NCBI GenBank assembly: GCA_030762935.1
Contig: CM060881.1
Coordinates: 101,880,501 to 101,944,500, forward strand
Length of the DNA stretch: 64,000 bases
Reading direction: 5' to 3'
Origin: Hymenopus coronatus
Lineage: Eukaryota; Arthropoda; Insecta; Mantodea; Hymenopodidae
Each line of letters starts with the position of its first letter. The first letter of the stretch is position 1. The notes beneath the pieces are model-generated. The model was given only the letters and a program-made list of their open reading frames with translations, had not been told where the DNA came from and made no database searches. Of the stretch, positions 17,189 to 28,705 are shown in pieces. Position numbers and translations under genes: made by a program.

Positions 17189-19250
17189 CTTTATTTCACT
17201 GCTTAGAGCCTGGCCCGGTGGCAGCGCTGTCAATATAATAATAAACAATAATGCGAATAATACACTGTTAAAATGCCAATGATATCATAGTATACTAATA
17301 CATGCACAATTGTAACAACAGTAATAATAACGCAATATTTTTATTTACTATCCTGACTATAAATCACTCTTCTTTAGTCTCTTTTTAAAACTATTTACAC
17401 TTTGAGGCAAAGTCTCCAGTAAATCTGCAGGTATTTTGTTCCATTTGTTTATTGTTCTATTTGTGAAGGAAAATTTACTATGTCTGTTTTCTGTTTCCTA
17501 TTTCTTATTTTTTCCGAGTAATCATTCCTCCCACAGTATAATGGCTTTAATAATCGTTTGGATATGTCTCTCCATGCAGGTTCCCCCTTATAGGCTCTAA
17601 AAATTGCACATAGCCTTGCTCGTCTCCTACGTTTTTCTAGTGTTTCCCAGGAAGTAGCAGTGCTGGTATGATTTTCGAATCGTTTACTTCTGTCTACAAA
17701 TTTAGCTGCTCTTTTTTGAACTCTCTCTCTAGTGCCAGTTTTTGCCCCACTCGATACGGATCCCAGCATGCAGCACTATATTCTAATATTGGTCGAATTA
17801 AAGAAATGTATGCCAAATTTCGCTACTTTCCATTGCTACGTTTTAAAATCCTCATTACGAAATGCAACGCTTTCCACGCCTTCCCAATGATCGAGTTTAC
17901 ATGTTCCCCCCACTCCAATCTTTGATTTAGTATTACCCCTAAATATCTGGTGCTATTTACTCTCAGTATTGTCTTGTCTAATTTATATATTACGTTTTCT
18001 ACTATTCTTGCCCTTGAAAATATAATTGTTTTACATTTGTTTGGATTTATCTCCATTTTATTATAGTTTGCCCAGAGTTGAATTTTGTTTAAATCTTCTT
18101 GTATATCTATTGTCACATTTACCGCTAATATTTCAATAGATTATACAATCGTCTGCAAATAGGCGAATCTGAGATGTTATCCCTTCCCGTAAACCATTTA
18201 TATATGCTAAGAAAAGCAACCGCTTCCCTGGGGCACACCAGAAGTTACATTTGTAAGAGACGATAGTTTATTTCCCACCCGCACTCTTTGGGTTCGTTCG
18301 TTCAAGAATTCCCGAATCCAACTTATCACTCTGTTGTCTATTTGCAGATTACAAAGTTTTTCTATTAGTCGTCAATGAGGTACAAGGTCAAACGCTTTAG
18401 AAAAATCAATTATTATTGCATGTACTTTTCCACCCGCGTCAAGTGTATCGGCTACATCCTGACAAACAGCTACTAGTTGACTCTCACAAGAATGTCCTTT
18501 CCGGAAACCATGTTGGCCTTCGAAGAGCCAATGCGTTTTATCCCATTCGCGTCTTAAATATTGTGCTATAAGATGCTCAACTTGTTTGCTTACTACTGAT
18601 GTCAAACTAACTGGTCTATAGTTTGCCGCATTTGTTCGATCCCCTGCTTTATAAATAGGCACAACTATAGCCTGCTTCCAATCTTGCGGTATACTTCCAT
18701 TATTTACTGTTACTTCGAATAGCCGCAGTATGTATGGAACGATTGCCTCCCCCCCAATCTTAAGAAAGTCGCCCGAAATGCCATCTGGCCCGACTGATTT
18801 ATGTTTTCCTAATTTAGCTAACCGTCTTCTAATGTCACTTGGCTTCACTGTCATAGGGGGCCCTTCCGTTCTTTTAATACAGGCATTGCTCTTTACTCGA
18901 AAAATTGAAGCGAAATGTTGATTAAACACTTCGGCTTTTGACAATGAATCGGCCATTAGTATATTTCCATTCTTGATTTCTGGAATGATTTCTGCGTTTC
19001 CCCTGAACCTTCTCACAAATTTAAAAAATTGCTGCCAAATATTCCTGTCAGACGCGAGAATACTTTTTAAGAAATGTTCCTCCGCTGTAATCTTTTCTAA
19101 TAGAAGTTTGTTTGACAAAACTCGGAATTTATTTGCGTGATAACTACTATTTTTTCGTGAACTATATGCTCTCCTGACTTGTTTCTTTAGCCGTTTTACT
19201 GTTTTATTGTAGTATTCCGGGTCAGAGTTTTTAGTTAGCATTTTACGGGG
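17189..19250 (-). mobile_element. 5'-truncated non-LTR retrotransposon (CR1/Jockey-like), tetranucleotide tail
   Basis: The 2.06-kb element lies on the minus strand between the two halves of an R850 copy (10975-11506 and 19252-19440). Its 5' end falls in the linker before the RT domain, so the endonuclease and ORF1 are missing, as in abortive target-primed reverse transcription. The 3' UTR (17189-17440) ends with AATAAA next to the (TATC)n tail. The flanking host sequence shares only about 4 bp ('ttta') as a possible target duplication. Confidence 0.8.
17440..19241 (-). pseudogene. Reverse transcriptase (ORF2) of the CR1/Jockey-like LINE, degenerate
   Basis: The first segment (19241-18372, 289 codons) begins in the pre-RT linker and holds the finger/palm blocks 'KSVGPDGISGDFLK', 'NYRPVSLTS', 'GQHGFRKGHSCESQL' and motif A 'IIIDFSKAFD' (about 18387-18416). 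A TGA then interrupts 'VPH*RLIEKL'. The GVPQG block is at 18222-18239, followed by a small deletion. The catalytic FADD box is at 18148-18159. The second open segment (18116-17823) carries 'YLGVILNQRLEWGEH', the usual block after the palm, and the third (17769-17449) the C-terminal region. The end ('NRTINKWNKIPADLLE') needs another frame change. Such enzymes reverse-transcribe LINE RNA at a nicked chromosome. This copy is inactive through stops and frameshifts, although its core residues are preserved. The CR1/Jockey assignment rests on block similarity only. Confidence 0.85.
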
Positions 19251-19251
19251 T

Positions 19252-19440
19252 ATAAGTTTAATCTAGTGTATTTCCTTATTTCTCTTGTACTTGCTACGAA
19301 GCAAGCAACAAGACTATTTCTGCTTATGTTTGTCTCAATTAGCATGATATACATAAAAATAATTTTTGCAAGGAAAGTTTTTTGAAGAATAGCTATAAAA
19401 ATTCATGGAAATGAAACACATAAAATATTTTAAAAGAAGA
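19252..19440 (-). mobile_element. R850 copy, second part (left end) of the split copy
   Basis: Continues from 'tctagtgtatttccttatttctc' through 'gcaagcaacaagactatttctgc' to 'catggaaatgaaacacataaaat', the family's left end in reverse. It joins 10975-11506 when the LINE and array are removed. Confidence 0.7.
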
Positions 19441-20600
19441 CGTTACATATATTCACTTTTTTCCAAAACATTCATTTTTTTGTCGTTTGCTTCATTCCAC
19501 ATATTTACTGAATATTAACTTATATTTTGATTCTCAGGAAAGAATATATGTCTATGGTCTTTAGATACCTATATTACATAAACCATGCAGAGAAATATGC
19601 AACAGGAGGAACTTAATGGTTAACGATATAAGGTGGCAAACTAAAATAGTAGTAGTTAGTTGTCTATGACACTAGCATTAATATTTTACGAAAGCCTACT
19701 TCTGTTTAAACAAAACTATCTTCGTACTACCCCAAATTGTACTAATACTAAGATCTTCAATGAGTTTTCTTCTCCCTTATACAGTTAAGGCAAGAATATG
19801 TCGGGTAGGAAAATGTAAAGAAGCAAGGGCGAATGAACATGACAGATTTGCCTCTGGCGAAGAAAACTTCCAAGTTACTCCTGCTCCATGGATATGCATA
19901 GTGTCTGGTAACCGCTACATTACTGCAACATCTAAGACTTTTTAGTTACTTGTAATTCTTTTATCTCCTAGAAGCACAACAGAAGTTTATAATATGTTAA
20001 TTTAATTGACCAGAGACAAAGAGTATATGAATTTCGAAGAATTAATTAACGAACAAGAGTACAAAACTTCAAACTGTATAATGTCAGTATATAATAAAAA
20101 ACAAAATTATGTTTAACTAAATAATAAATTACATGGAGAAAAAATTAGATAAAAAAGGAAGAGCGATAATAATAATCATAATAATAGTAATAATAATTAA
20201 TAATATTTTGTAAACGACAGGTGTTGTTGGTAGATTACAAGTATGAATTAGAGAAATCACTTAGTATCTTAAATAAGAGTATTAAAAGTTATAATATGGA
20301 AATACTTTGTAATGACTATATTATAGAAAGCCAATTCACAAGAGAGGGGATAAGATATATACAAGAATTATAGATGGATAACATAGATCTATCATATAAA
20401 GTAATATAAAAACTAATAGCTAGTAAAATGATAAAAATAATATAAAATTCAGTTGGGAAATACAGAGTCTCATCTATGAAAGGGAAGTTTACTACTCTCC
20501 AAATATTCATCCTAATACCATAGTGAAAATACGTTACAAATTTAATATTGAACTTCGTATATTATTTATTATAAACACGCATATAATAACTTTAATGGAA
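19441..20600. other. AT-rich non-coding stretch; ATA/AAT-rich patch at 20165-20210
   Basis: No gene or known repeat is seen. 20200-20600 may be a more degraded upstream part of the RT relic that becomes readable at 20624. Confidence 0.35.
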
Positions 20601-20623
20601 AGTTCATTATTGAGAGCCTGGTT

Positions 20624-21410
20624 CACTTTTATGTGCCTAGAAAGCTAATCCGATTGACTCTAATAACTCTTACATGTAATATGGGTAGAATATCAATTCA
20701 GGGAAAATTGTCGAATAAATTCAATATTAAATGAGGAATGAGGCAAGGAACTGCACTATCAACAATATTATTTAATATTTTAGATGATATTCTTCTAATT
20801 TGCAGATCAGTATAAGAACTCTAACTAAGGCTTCCTCAGTTACATCAGCAAGGAGCTAAACTTGAGCGTGAAGACGAATAAAACAAATTATATAATTCAA
20901 TCTAGAGATGAAATAGATACTAAAATAGCAATCCAAGATAGTGATTTTGATAGTTCGGAGCTTCAACCTGTAGGGTTCAATAATAACAGAAAACAGCACA
21001 ATACGGGAAGAAGTTAACGAAAGGTTACAGGTGGGAAGTGGATGTTATTGAGCCCTGCTTCCCAAAGAGCTTTCCAAAAAGGTGGAAAAATAAATAAAAC
21101 ACTGATTAAACCTGCACAGAAACTTGAAGAATCTACGCGTCCAAGTATATAAATGAGGAATGGCGAATTAGAACTGAAATAGAATTCTATGAGCTCTATG
21201 ATGACTCCAAATTGTGAATTTTTTTGAAAGAGCAAGGCTTAGATGGGCAGAACATGTACAGGGAAGTGAGGAGACCTCCCTATTGCAAAGAATATGGAAG
21301 GGAAAATTAGGTGGAAGAAGGCGTGTGTGAAGACCGAGAAAGAAATGGATAGAGAATATGAAGGAGCTGATATAAGATGCAACGAATAAGTTGGGTCCTT
21401 TTTCTTAATT
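20624..21410 (+). pseudogene. Reverse transcriptase relic of a second LINE type
   Basis: From 20624 one frame reads 'VPRKLIRLT', 'SIQGKLSNKFNIK', then a stop, then 'GMRQGTALSTILFNI' (GMRQG at 20735-20749). That is the RT block G-x-R-Q-G-x-x-L-S-x-x-L-F-N found in RTE-like and related LINEs. A degraded 'FADQ' in another frame at about 20801 stands where YADD is expected. The later segment at 21235-21370 gives 'RARLRWAEHVQ' and 'GGRRRV*RPRKKW', matching the usual 'RLRWAGHV..RPGRPRKRW' end of these proteins. Many stops and frameshifts make it an old relic. The lack of a proper YADD excludes activity. Sequence to about 21520 may be its 3' UTR. Confidence 0.65.
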
Positions 21411-21520
21411 TTATACTTCTACCATGTAGACTCTTCTCTCTTCTCAGGTTTGTACTATACGAGACGCGTTCTGTATTTTGATTTCAACTACCATAAATAA
21501 ATATTGTTATTATTGTTTTG

Positions 21521-22153
21521 ATTTTATAGTAAACCATTGAACATACATAAAACACACAGAATCAAGCTATAGCACTTATTTATCACAAGAATACAGCATT
21601 TTTTCTCCTTCTTGTTTCGTTGTTAAACCAAATGTATCTTTCTTTTTCTTTACAGAAATTATAAACAGAAATATTTGTGTTGCTGTGCGTTCATTTCAAG
21701 GCTGTGTAACGTATGAAAGTCTTAGAAATGCACATACGTATCACTCTTTCCCTCTCTTTCTATCATTGTTGCGATTGTTGGTCATGTCTCCAGCCAACAC
21801 CTTTCAAACACATCTTCCAAATATATTAATATCACAATAAAAAAATCAGCAATAACAATTCACACACAATTTAACAGCTAAACGTATGTTTTAAGCTCTT
21901 ATTTATCCCAAATAAATTTCAAGTTATTAATAAAATTACAAAAAAAAAAAAAAAACTTTCATCTCGTGGCTTGTGGCCCTAATAGTCACAAAAAGGAAGG
22001 AGAAGGAGAATGCAAGACAAGAAAGAAGGGGTTTGGATAGTCAGGCAGGCCCTAGCCCTTCGAGGACCGTAACGCCATGGAGTAAGTAGTATAGAAAGTC
22101 CAGTGAGAATAAATATCCCCATGGAGAAATAAATTATTCAATAAACGTCTAGA
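21521..22153. other. Non-coding stretch with a poly-A run
   Basis: Contains a poly-A run at about 21940-21955. 21990-22090 ('caggccctagcccttcgaggaccgtaacgccatgg') resembles the tail of a degraded RT relic but cannot be placed. Nothing else is seen. Confidence 0.3.
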
Positions 22154-22410
22154 GCCCACGTGGGTAGTGTGGTGGTAGCGTGTCTGCCTCGGATTCAAAA
22201 GGTCGTGAGTTCGAATCTCGCTTAGGGTAAGTTACCCGGATAAGGTTTTTTTTTTTTCGTGGTTTTCCCTTATCCTGAGAAGATAAGGTCGAGTAGCTTT
22301 AAGCTCCATGGACCCCGAGATCATTTGAGCATCATTTCACAAATGTCATTCATCGTCCGATATGACCAACCAGGTTATAGGACATTAAACTAAAAAAAAA
22401 AAAAAAAATA
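22154..22410 (+). mobile_element. SINE type A, tRNA-derived, with poly-A tail
   Basis: The head resembles a tRNA with an A-box-like 'tggtagcgtgtctgcc' and a B-box-like 'gagttcgaatctc' (22207-22219), so it would be read by RNA polymerase III. The body has 'ttacccggataaggtttttt' and 'gtccgatatgaccaaccagg', and it ends in a run of about 17 A. A second copy lies at 34516-34757, and the two align over their full length. Confidence 0.8.
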
Positions 22411-22969
22411 AAGCATAATTGAAATTTAACCATAATTCCTCATAACGTTGAGTTTTCATTTATCTGTTTAAAATTATATATGAATCCTCTAACGTAATTC
22501 CTCTACTTGTTATCCATTGTGTTGCCTAATGTGACGCTATGGATTTTTAAAGCCGCGTTATATTAGGCTGAGCTTCTTACTTGCTTAGCGCTTTCCCCTC
22601 CATTATTCTATCCAAAGCCATTGTTATGGATTTCTTTTCAAACTTTTGAAAAATTTCCCAGTTATGAACGCTAAATCTGCAATATTTATCTACGTTAAAA
22701 CAGAAGTTGCATTATTACAACTATTTCGTCGCAGAGAGTATTTCAGTGGTCTACTAACTCGTACTTAAATAATTAACAATTTTTTAAAACTAATGGAGAT
22801 CCGGTACTAATTGTGCATATAAAATTCGTGTATAATTCTCAAAGATTCTGTTTAAGCATTCAAATTTAACAATTTACTCTATTAGTTTCCTTAGGCAGAG
22901 AGAGAATTAAGAATTCCAATTTTGTTTTAGGCATAATAATGATCCTCAAAGGTAAAAAAGATACTTTAA
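22411..22969. other. AT-rich non-coding stretch, nothing recognised
   Basis: No domain or repeat similarity seen between the SINE tail and the next R850 copy. Confidence 0.35.
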
Positions 22970-23752
22970 ATTAAAAAAAAAAAAAAATCTAATGTGTTCC
23001 ATACACATAACTTTTTCTAGCTGTTCCAAATACAAACTAGTCTTACAAAAGATTATTCTTTTACCTCCAACCTGCTAATCGAGATAAATATTAGCTAAAT
23101 TTACCTTATTACTTGCTTCCTTTTAAGTAGGAGGAACAGAAGGGAAAATACATTAGCCTAAACTGATAGTCAAATTTTTTAAAAATTGGTCTCTATGTAA
23201 AACAATTGACGTTCGATTCACATTGTATGGTTCCGTTTGAAAAAAGTGTAAGTATTTTAAGGCAAGCAATAGCAAGCAATAACCCAGAAACGGTCAGTTC
23301 TACAAAAAATCTTATACGATATAACGAGATTTACATTTTTGTGTATTAAGTTTATCTCTTTATGCAAATGTCAGAAAAATTCCTTCATAATAGAGAGATA
23401 TTTAAAGGAATTGCCAGCAAATTCAAGATATATACATATTATTTGTGATATAAATATCATTAGTATATAATCATTTTTGAGAAAAAATGCGATAGGGGAT
23501 TTTCTTGAAAATCCTTGTGTCGTATCCTTGGGAGATACTAAACATAGATACCTTATACTTTTCGATTTTTAAGCTATATTGTCTAAAGAGGACACACATG
23601 GACCTTTTTTTTCTGAAAATGCTGTTTTGGACTCAGGGGACCTGAAAACATATACTTCCGGTGGAATATCGGTGTCGACTTTTTAGTTGCAATACAATAC
23701 CTGCTCTATACATATAGTACATGTAAAGAAAGTAAAAGGATTTGGTTCTCAG
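22970..23752 (+). mobile_element. R850 copy, near full length
   Basis: The left end is at 22986 ('aatctaatgtgttccatacacataactttttctag') and the right end at 23715-23748 ('ctctatacatatagtacatgtaaagaaagt'). The CA tract is reduced to 'ggacacacatgg', showing that the microsatellite length varies between copies. Confidence 0.75.
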
Positions 23753-24044
23753 CAGTTTAAGATCAATTACCAGAGGTGAATAAGTAAAATAATACAATGT
23801 TCTGTTTCATTAAAACAGAAGTAAAGTTAACCTTTTATTGTGAAGGGTATTCCAGTGCGCAGCTTACAATTGTTGACTGATGGCCTACAAAACGAGCTGT
23901 GGTGGCTAGCAATAACATTACACGACAACTGCTTAAACCACAATTTACATTCACAGTGTGTAATTTGAGGGGCATTAGAAATCCAGCATTCAAATGAAGG
24001 TTTAAATTCCTAAAAATCTGTAGTGTTCACTTCACATGGCAGGC
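23753..24044. other. Spacer between R850 copies
   Basis: Low-complexity AT-rich sequence; no feature seen. Confidence 0.3.
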
Positions 24045-25046
24045 TATTCCACATACAAGCTATTCTTACAAAGGTTAATCTTTTATCTGTTCATTATGCT
24101 AATCGAGATAAACATTAGCAGAAGGGAAATAAGGGAATTCTTTGGCTAAAGTGATAGTCAAATCTTTTAAAAGGTGATCGCTATGTGAAACAATGGAAGT
24201 TCAGTTAGCTTTACATGCCATTGTAAAACAAAATAGCCATGAAACTTTGAGAAAAGTTGGTTAGTTTAAAACTGAAGCCAATAAAAATAATTATTTCGGA
24301 AACGCTCAACTCTACCACAAAAAGGACATTTTTTGTACAAACATTTTTTGTTTATCTCTTAAGGTTTACCAGTTATACAAAATTCAGCAAAATTCATTCA
24401 GAATAAAGGAGTCTCCAAAATTTTCAAGATATACATTATATTTGTGATATAAATGTCTTTAATATATGGTATTTTAATCAAATAGTTTGAACAATTTTTG
24501 AGGAAACTCAAAATGTTCAAGAAATTTTCCTCATAAAGGGTCGTTCGTAGTAGGGGGATTTTCTTGAAGGTCGCATCTTTGGAAGGTACTTAATATTAAT
24601 TCCAAGTTTGGTTTTTAAAGGTCTTATCGTCTATGACTAAGCTGTCCACACACACACGCACACACATACACACTAGACGGCCGGGGTTCGATCCCAAGCG
24701 ACCGCATGTGAGATTTGTGGTGGACAAAGCGGCGCTGGGGCGGGTTTTCCCGGGTACTCCGGTTTCCCCCGCCATCGCATTCCACCGGTGCTCCATCATC
24801 ATTCATGTATCATCAGTGTCACCGCCTGCGGTGCCATAAGTAGTTAAAGCAGGCGTTAAACACTACAAAATACACACACACATACACACGCACACACATA
24901 CACACACGAATCTTTTGTTCTAAAAATGCTTCTCTTTGGACTTAGAATAGCTCAAAATATATATTTCCGGTGAAATCTGACATCAAATTTTTGAATCAAG
25001 TACAATAGGTTTTCTGGTTACTATGTACATACGTGCTAGAGGAAGT
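24045..25046 (+). mobile_element. R850 copy with a SINE inserted in its CA tract
   Basis: The left part starts near 24045 ('attccacatacaagctattcttac') and the right end is at about 25010-25046 ('actatgtacatacgtgctagaggaagt'). The CA microsatellite is split by the type B SINE at about 24676-24868, with CA repeats on both sides. Confidence 0.7.
24676..24868 (+). mobile_element. SINE type B (tRNA-derived, head truncated)
   Basis: Starts with a B-box-like 'gggttcgatccca', then 'gatttgtggtggacaaag' and a GC-rich body ('cgggttttcccggg'), ending in 'aaacactacaaaa'. The sequence 50783-50948 is a second, diverged copy with the same order of blocks. It lies within a CA microsatellite, so its target duplication cannot be distinguished from the repeat. 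Confidence 0.7.
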
Positions 25047-25094
25047 AAAACTCTGAAGTTTAGCACTCGTATGACTCTGTATACTCAATCTGTA

Positions 25095-25765
25095 CAAAGT
25101 ATTTCTCTTACAAACGCTATTTCTTCTCCTACTTCATAATAATCGACATAATAATTTGTAAAAATTGCCTTATTTCAATTTATTTGTAGGTACAACAGCA
25201 TTTATGGATGATCTCAGAAATTGTTAACTGAATAGAAACTTTAATTGGCATAAATACGTTTAACATGCTCTGCATTTTTGTGCAGTAAGACTTTATCCAG
25301 GTCGTCGCGGTGGTATCGCAGCTGCTTTCCAAGCGGGAGCCCTGAGTTGATTTCCCGGAGCCGGTGTGAGGATTTCCACCCCGCTGGGAGACCTGGTCCG
25401 GAGTGCACTCACCTCGTGAGGTCCCTGGGAGGGGCCAATTGAGGAGCTACTTGATGGAGAAGTAGCGGCTCCAGGTCATGAGGACCGCATTCGAGGCGCT
25501 GACCACCTCTCACCCTCCAATACTCCACCCCATCCATGACGTCTGTCATGGGCCGAGATGGGGGACGGACGCAGCGGCCGGGCGGTAGACCAAGATTCCT
25601 TGTGAGCTGTCATGCCATGGTGTTATATTATAATATTAGATTTCGTTTGTCATGGAAATATATTAAACCTATTTTCTTTTAATAAACTCATTCATTCCCG
25701 TTTTGAAATATCAATATTTTCCAAAAACTGACCATGTAAAGGTCACAAATCTTCTGTTGTAACTC
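25095..25765 (+). mobile_element. R850 fragment interrupted by SINE type C
   Basis: Left-part blocks are seen at 25095-25299 ('aatcgacataataatttgtaaaaattgcctta', 'tgctctgcatttttgtgcagtaag'). After the SINE, the blocks 'tttgtcatggaaatat' and 'ttttccaaaaactgaccatgtaaagg' resume to about 25765. Both ends are degraded. Confidence 0.55.
25300..25625 (+). mobile_element. SINE type C (tRNA-derived), plus-strand copy
   Basis: GC-rich element starting 'ggtcgtcgcggtggtatcgc', with an A-box-like 'tggtatcgcagctgc' and a B-box region 'gagttgatttccc'. Its reverse complement is at 47652-48000 with the same order of blocks ('ggagctacttgatggagaagt', 'agcggccgggcggtagacca'). The other copy has the better B box ('ctgggttcgatcccc'). 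Confidence 0.8.
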
Positions 25766-26371
25766 TGTAGGATGTTAAACTTAAGTAACAAAATCGTCTG
25801 TAACCAACATTTCTTTTACTTTCTCTATATAGTACATGGTACGTATGTAGACAAGGTATTGCATTTCAAACAAAAATTTGATATCAAGATCTCACTGGTA
25901 ATACACATTTTAGGATCCCCTATAAGTAGAGAAGATATTGTATTCCAGCCAAAAATTCGATACCAATATTTCACTGTAAATACACGTTTTAAAATGTAAA
26001 TACACGCTTTAGAATCCCTTATGCGTGTACCGTGTACGAAAAAAACACCAAACTTCATATTTAAATTTTGTATCTTCCAAGGATGTGACGCAAAGGTTTT
26101 GAGAACATTTAGGATGAAATTTAGGGATAAGAAGTTCGGCGGAATGAAGAATCCTCTTCAACATTCGCCCAATGTCTCCCAGAAAATCCCCGAAAAACCT
26201 ATGGGTCTGAGAGGTTGGCCACGGGGATGCGATCCCACGATCTCCCCAAAGCCAATGACTTTTGCATAACTGGTAAAACCTAAGAGATAGACATTTACTG
26301 CACAGAAATGTAGATCTTGTTAAAATACACAATTTATGACATATTCTGCAGTGTTTGTAGAGTTAAAACAT

Positions 26372-26590
26372 ATTCTTTTTTTTTTTATTTGTATAGCCCC
26401 ATTTAACATCAATATCGGGGGTTTTGACTTGTGAAACTGTAGAGACATTAGGTTAATAAAGTTTATACTACTAAACACACGCACATCTACTCTCATATTC
26501 ATACTTCCAGACTCTATGGGGGATAGGGAATAATTCTGGTTAAAGAAATATTCCCCGCCCTAGCCACTCGACGACGGAAGCAGTCCAACA
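26372..26590 (-). mobile_element. SINE type D fragment within an R850 copy
   Basis: Shares with 62560-62822, in reverse, the 3' hairpin region ('agccccatttaacat..atatcgggggttttgacttg') and the block 'tctatgggggatagggaataattctgg'. The tRNA-like head is missing. Confidence 0.6.
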
Positions 26591-26846
26591 TATTGTTTAA
26601 TTTTAAAGTGTTTAACTTTTCTCATATAGGTCATGGAAGGGGATTCAAATTTCAATGTGAACCGCATAGCAACAGCTTTTAAGAGATTTGCTTATTGCAT
26701 TAACCTTGTGCATTTCCTCTATTTCCATTCCTCTGAGAAGGAAGCAAGAAATAAAATAATTTAAGCTACTATTAACTTCGATTAGCACTATATAGGTAAA
26801 ATAGTAATCCTTTTTAAGAATATGTTTTTTCGTTTGTTTTTATAGA

Positions 26847-26877
26847 ACAGAGAGAGAGAGAGGGAGAGAGAGAGAGA
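26847..26877. repeat. (GA)n microsatellite
   Basis: A GA dinucleotide run with one G insertion, close to the left end of the preceding R850 copy. Confidence 0.9.
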
Positions 26878-26999
26878 AACATCATGAGAATGAAACCCAT
26901 CAATGTAGCGTGATTATTTTAACAAATATCTCTTATGCGATATTTAGCAGGCTGAAAAAATGAGATAAAATCTCAGTTACATTTCAGTTCTTTTAATGA

Positions 27000-28015
27000 A
27001 ATTTTATTTTTACTTTCTCTACACGTAGTATGCACATAGTGTAAAGAGAAGATATTGTAATGCACTCAAAAATTCTATACCGAAATTTCACCGGAAATAC
27101 ATGTTTTGATAACCCCTAAATCCAAAAAAAAAAACTCTTGTTAGAAAAATGTCTGTGTGGGTCTGTCTGTCTGTCTGTCTGTCCGTGTGTGTGTGCGTGT
27201 GTGTGTGTCTGTGGGCAGCATAGCTCAAAAAAGAAAAGACCGTAAAATACCAAACTTTGTATTTAAGTTCGGTATCTTCCAAGGACGCGACAAAAATATT
27301 TTGAAGAAAATCCCCACATCTCCAACTACCCTTTACATGAAACATTTTTCGAAAACTTTGATTTTCCCCAAAAATTGGCTGTAACGATTTTGATTAAAAC
27401 ATCGTATATTAAAGACATTTACGTGACAAATAAAATGCATATCTCAAATTTTTTGGAAATAGCCATTGAAAACATCTTTATTCTGAATGAATTTTATGGA
27501 ATTTTACATAACTGGTTAGCCAAAAACTAATTACACAAAAATATTGAGTTCGTTACAACACAATGTATGTTATATGCATTTTTTCATGGAGTTGGCCGTT
27601 ATTAAATTATTCTTTGTTATTTATTCAGTTTTAAAATACTTATACTTTTCTCATACGGGAACTTGTCAACAACTGATCATGTAAAGAATCGGATTTCTAT
27701 ACCATAGCAACCGCATTTTAAAACATTTGACTGTCGTGAGAGAACGTAGTTACATTAGTTACATTTGACTGTCGGTTTAGCCTAGCGTATGCCCTTATTT
27801 CCCTTCTGCCTATAAGGAACTGGGAAATAAAACCGTTTCTGCTAATTGATTAATTGTTTTCTTCACACAAGCCGTGTGTAGGACAGGAATTGGATAGGTA
27901 GAGTCAGACTGAGATCGGGGGATCTATGGTTCAAATCCTGCCTGTGGCATTGAATTTTTCAGTCTGACTCTACCGCTTCTGCAAATGTTTATCTCGATTA
28001 TCATGTAGTAGATAG
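27000..28015 (-). mobile_element. R850 copy, reverse, with (GTCT)n tract and a 130-bp insertion
   Basis: The right end is at 27010-27050 ('tactttctctacacgtagtatgcac'). The microsatellite is (GTCT)n followed by (GT)n at 27163-27212. The body is well conserved to 27846. A 130-bp insertion with inverted repeats occupies 27847-27976. The copy ends near 28015, where a plus-oriented copy begins. Confidence 0.75.
27847..27976. mobile_element. Small insertion with 16-bp inverted repeat and tRNA-like B box
   Basis: It sits between 'ttctgctaa' (27838-27846) and 'ttctgcaaa' (27977-27985), a near-identical 9-bp duplication of the R850 target. Inside are GGTAGAGTCAGACTGA (27897-27912) and its exact reverse complement (27959-27974), with 'ggttcaaatcc' (27929-27939) in the loop, which matches the RNA polymerase III B box. 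Confidence 0.6.
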
Positions 28016-28018
28016 AAA

Positions 28019-28705
28019 AAAATCTGATGGGTTCCATTCACATCACTTTCTCTACATCTCTGCAACAAATTGTTGTTAAAAACCTTGTTCTTCTATTTAC
28101 TTCTTGCTAATTTAGAAAAATTAACAGAAAATAAGGGAGTACCATAGGTTAAAGTGATAATCAAAAGCTGGTTGCTATGTGACTGAAGTTCCTTTGTTTG
28201 TATGGGCAGGAGTTCACAAATTCCGTATGAGAAAAATATAAGTTTTTCAACGCTGAAACCAAAAACAAGGAATATGTAAAATGCGATCAACTCCCCGAAA
28301 AAAATATATATATGACATAAATTGTATGTTTTAATGTGCTCTACATTTTGTGTGTTTTAAGGTTTTGTCCATCTCTTACTGTTTAGCAGTTATGCAAAAT
28401 TCCGTAAACTTCATCTAAAATAAAGTAGTCCTCAGAGGCTATTCCCAGAAAATTCAGTATATACATTTTATTTGTCTTTAATATTTGACATTTTAATCAA
28501 AATCATTAGAACCATTTTTAAAAAAATCAAAATTATCAAAAAATTGTCCATGTAAAGGGTAGTTTGGGGTGGGGGATTTTCTTGAAAATCTTCGTGTCGC
28601 ATCCTTGGAAGATGCCAAACTTAAATACCAAGTTTGGTATTTAACGGTCTTTTCGTTTTTGAGCTATGCTGTCCACAGACACACACACACACACACACAG
28701 ACCTT
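28019..28705 (+). mobile_element. R850 copy, left end intact, right end replaced by the next copy
   Basis: The left end reads 'aaaaaatctgatgggttccattcacatcactttctctac'. It carries the palindromes 'gattttcttgaaaatc' (28573-28588) and 'accaagtttggt' and a pure CA tract at 28679-28699. At about 28706 it passes straight into the left end of the next copy. Confidence 0.8.

Larger units (their letters stand above)
25815..26915 (-). mobile_element. R850 copy, reverse, carrying two foreign segments
   Basis: The right end is at 25819 ('tttactttctctatatagtacatgg') and a second right-end-like stretch starts at 25921. The family is interrupted at 26109-26264 by a segment with a B-box-like 'ggatgcgatccca' in reverse, resumes at 26265, is interrupted again by a type D SINE (26372-26590) and continues to the left end near 26910. 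Confidence 0.65.
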
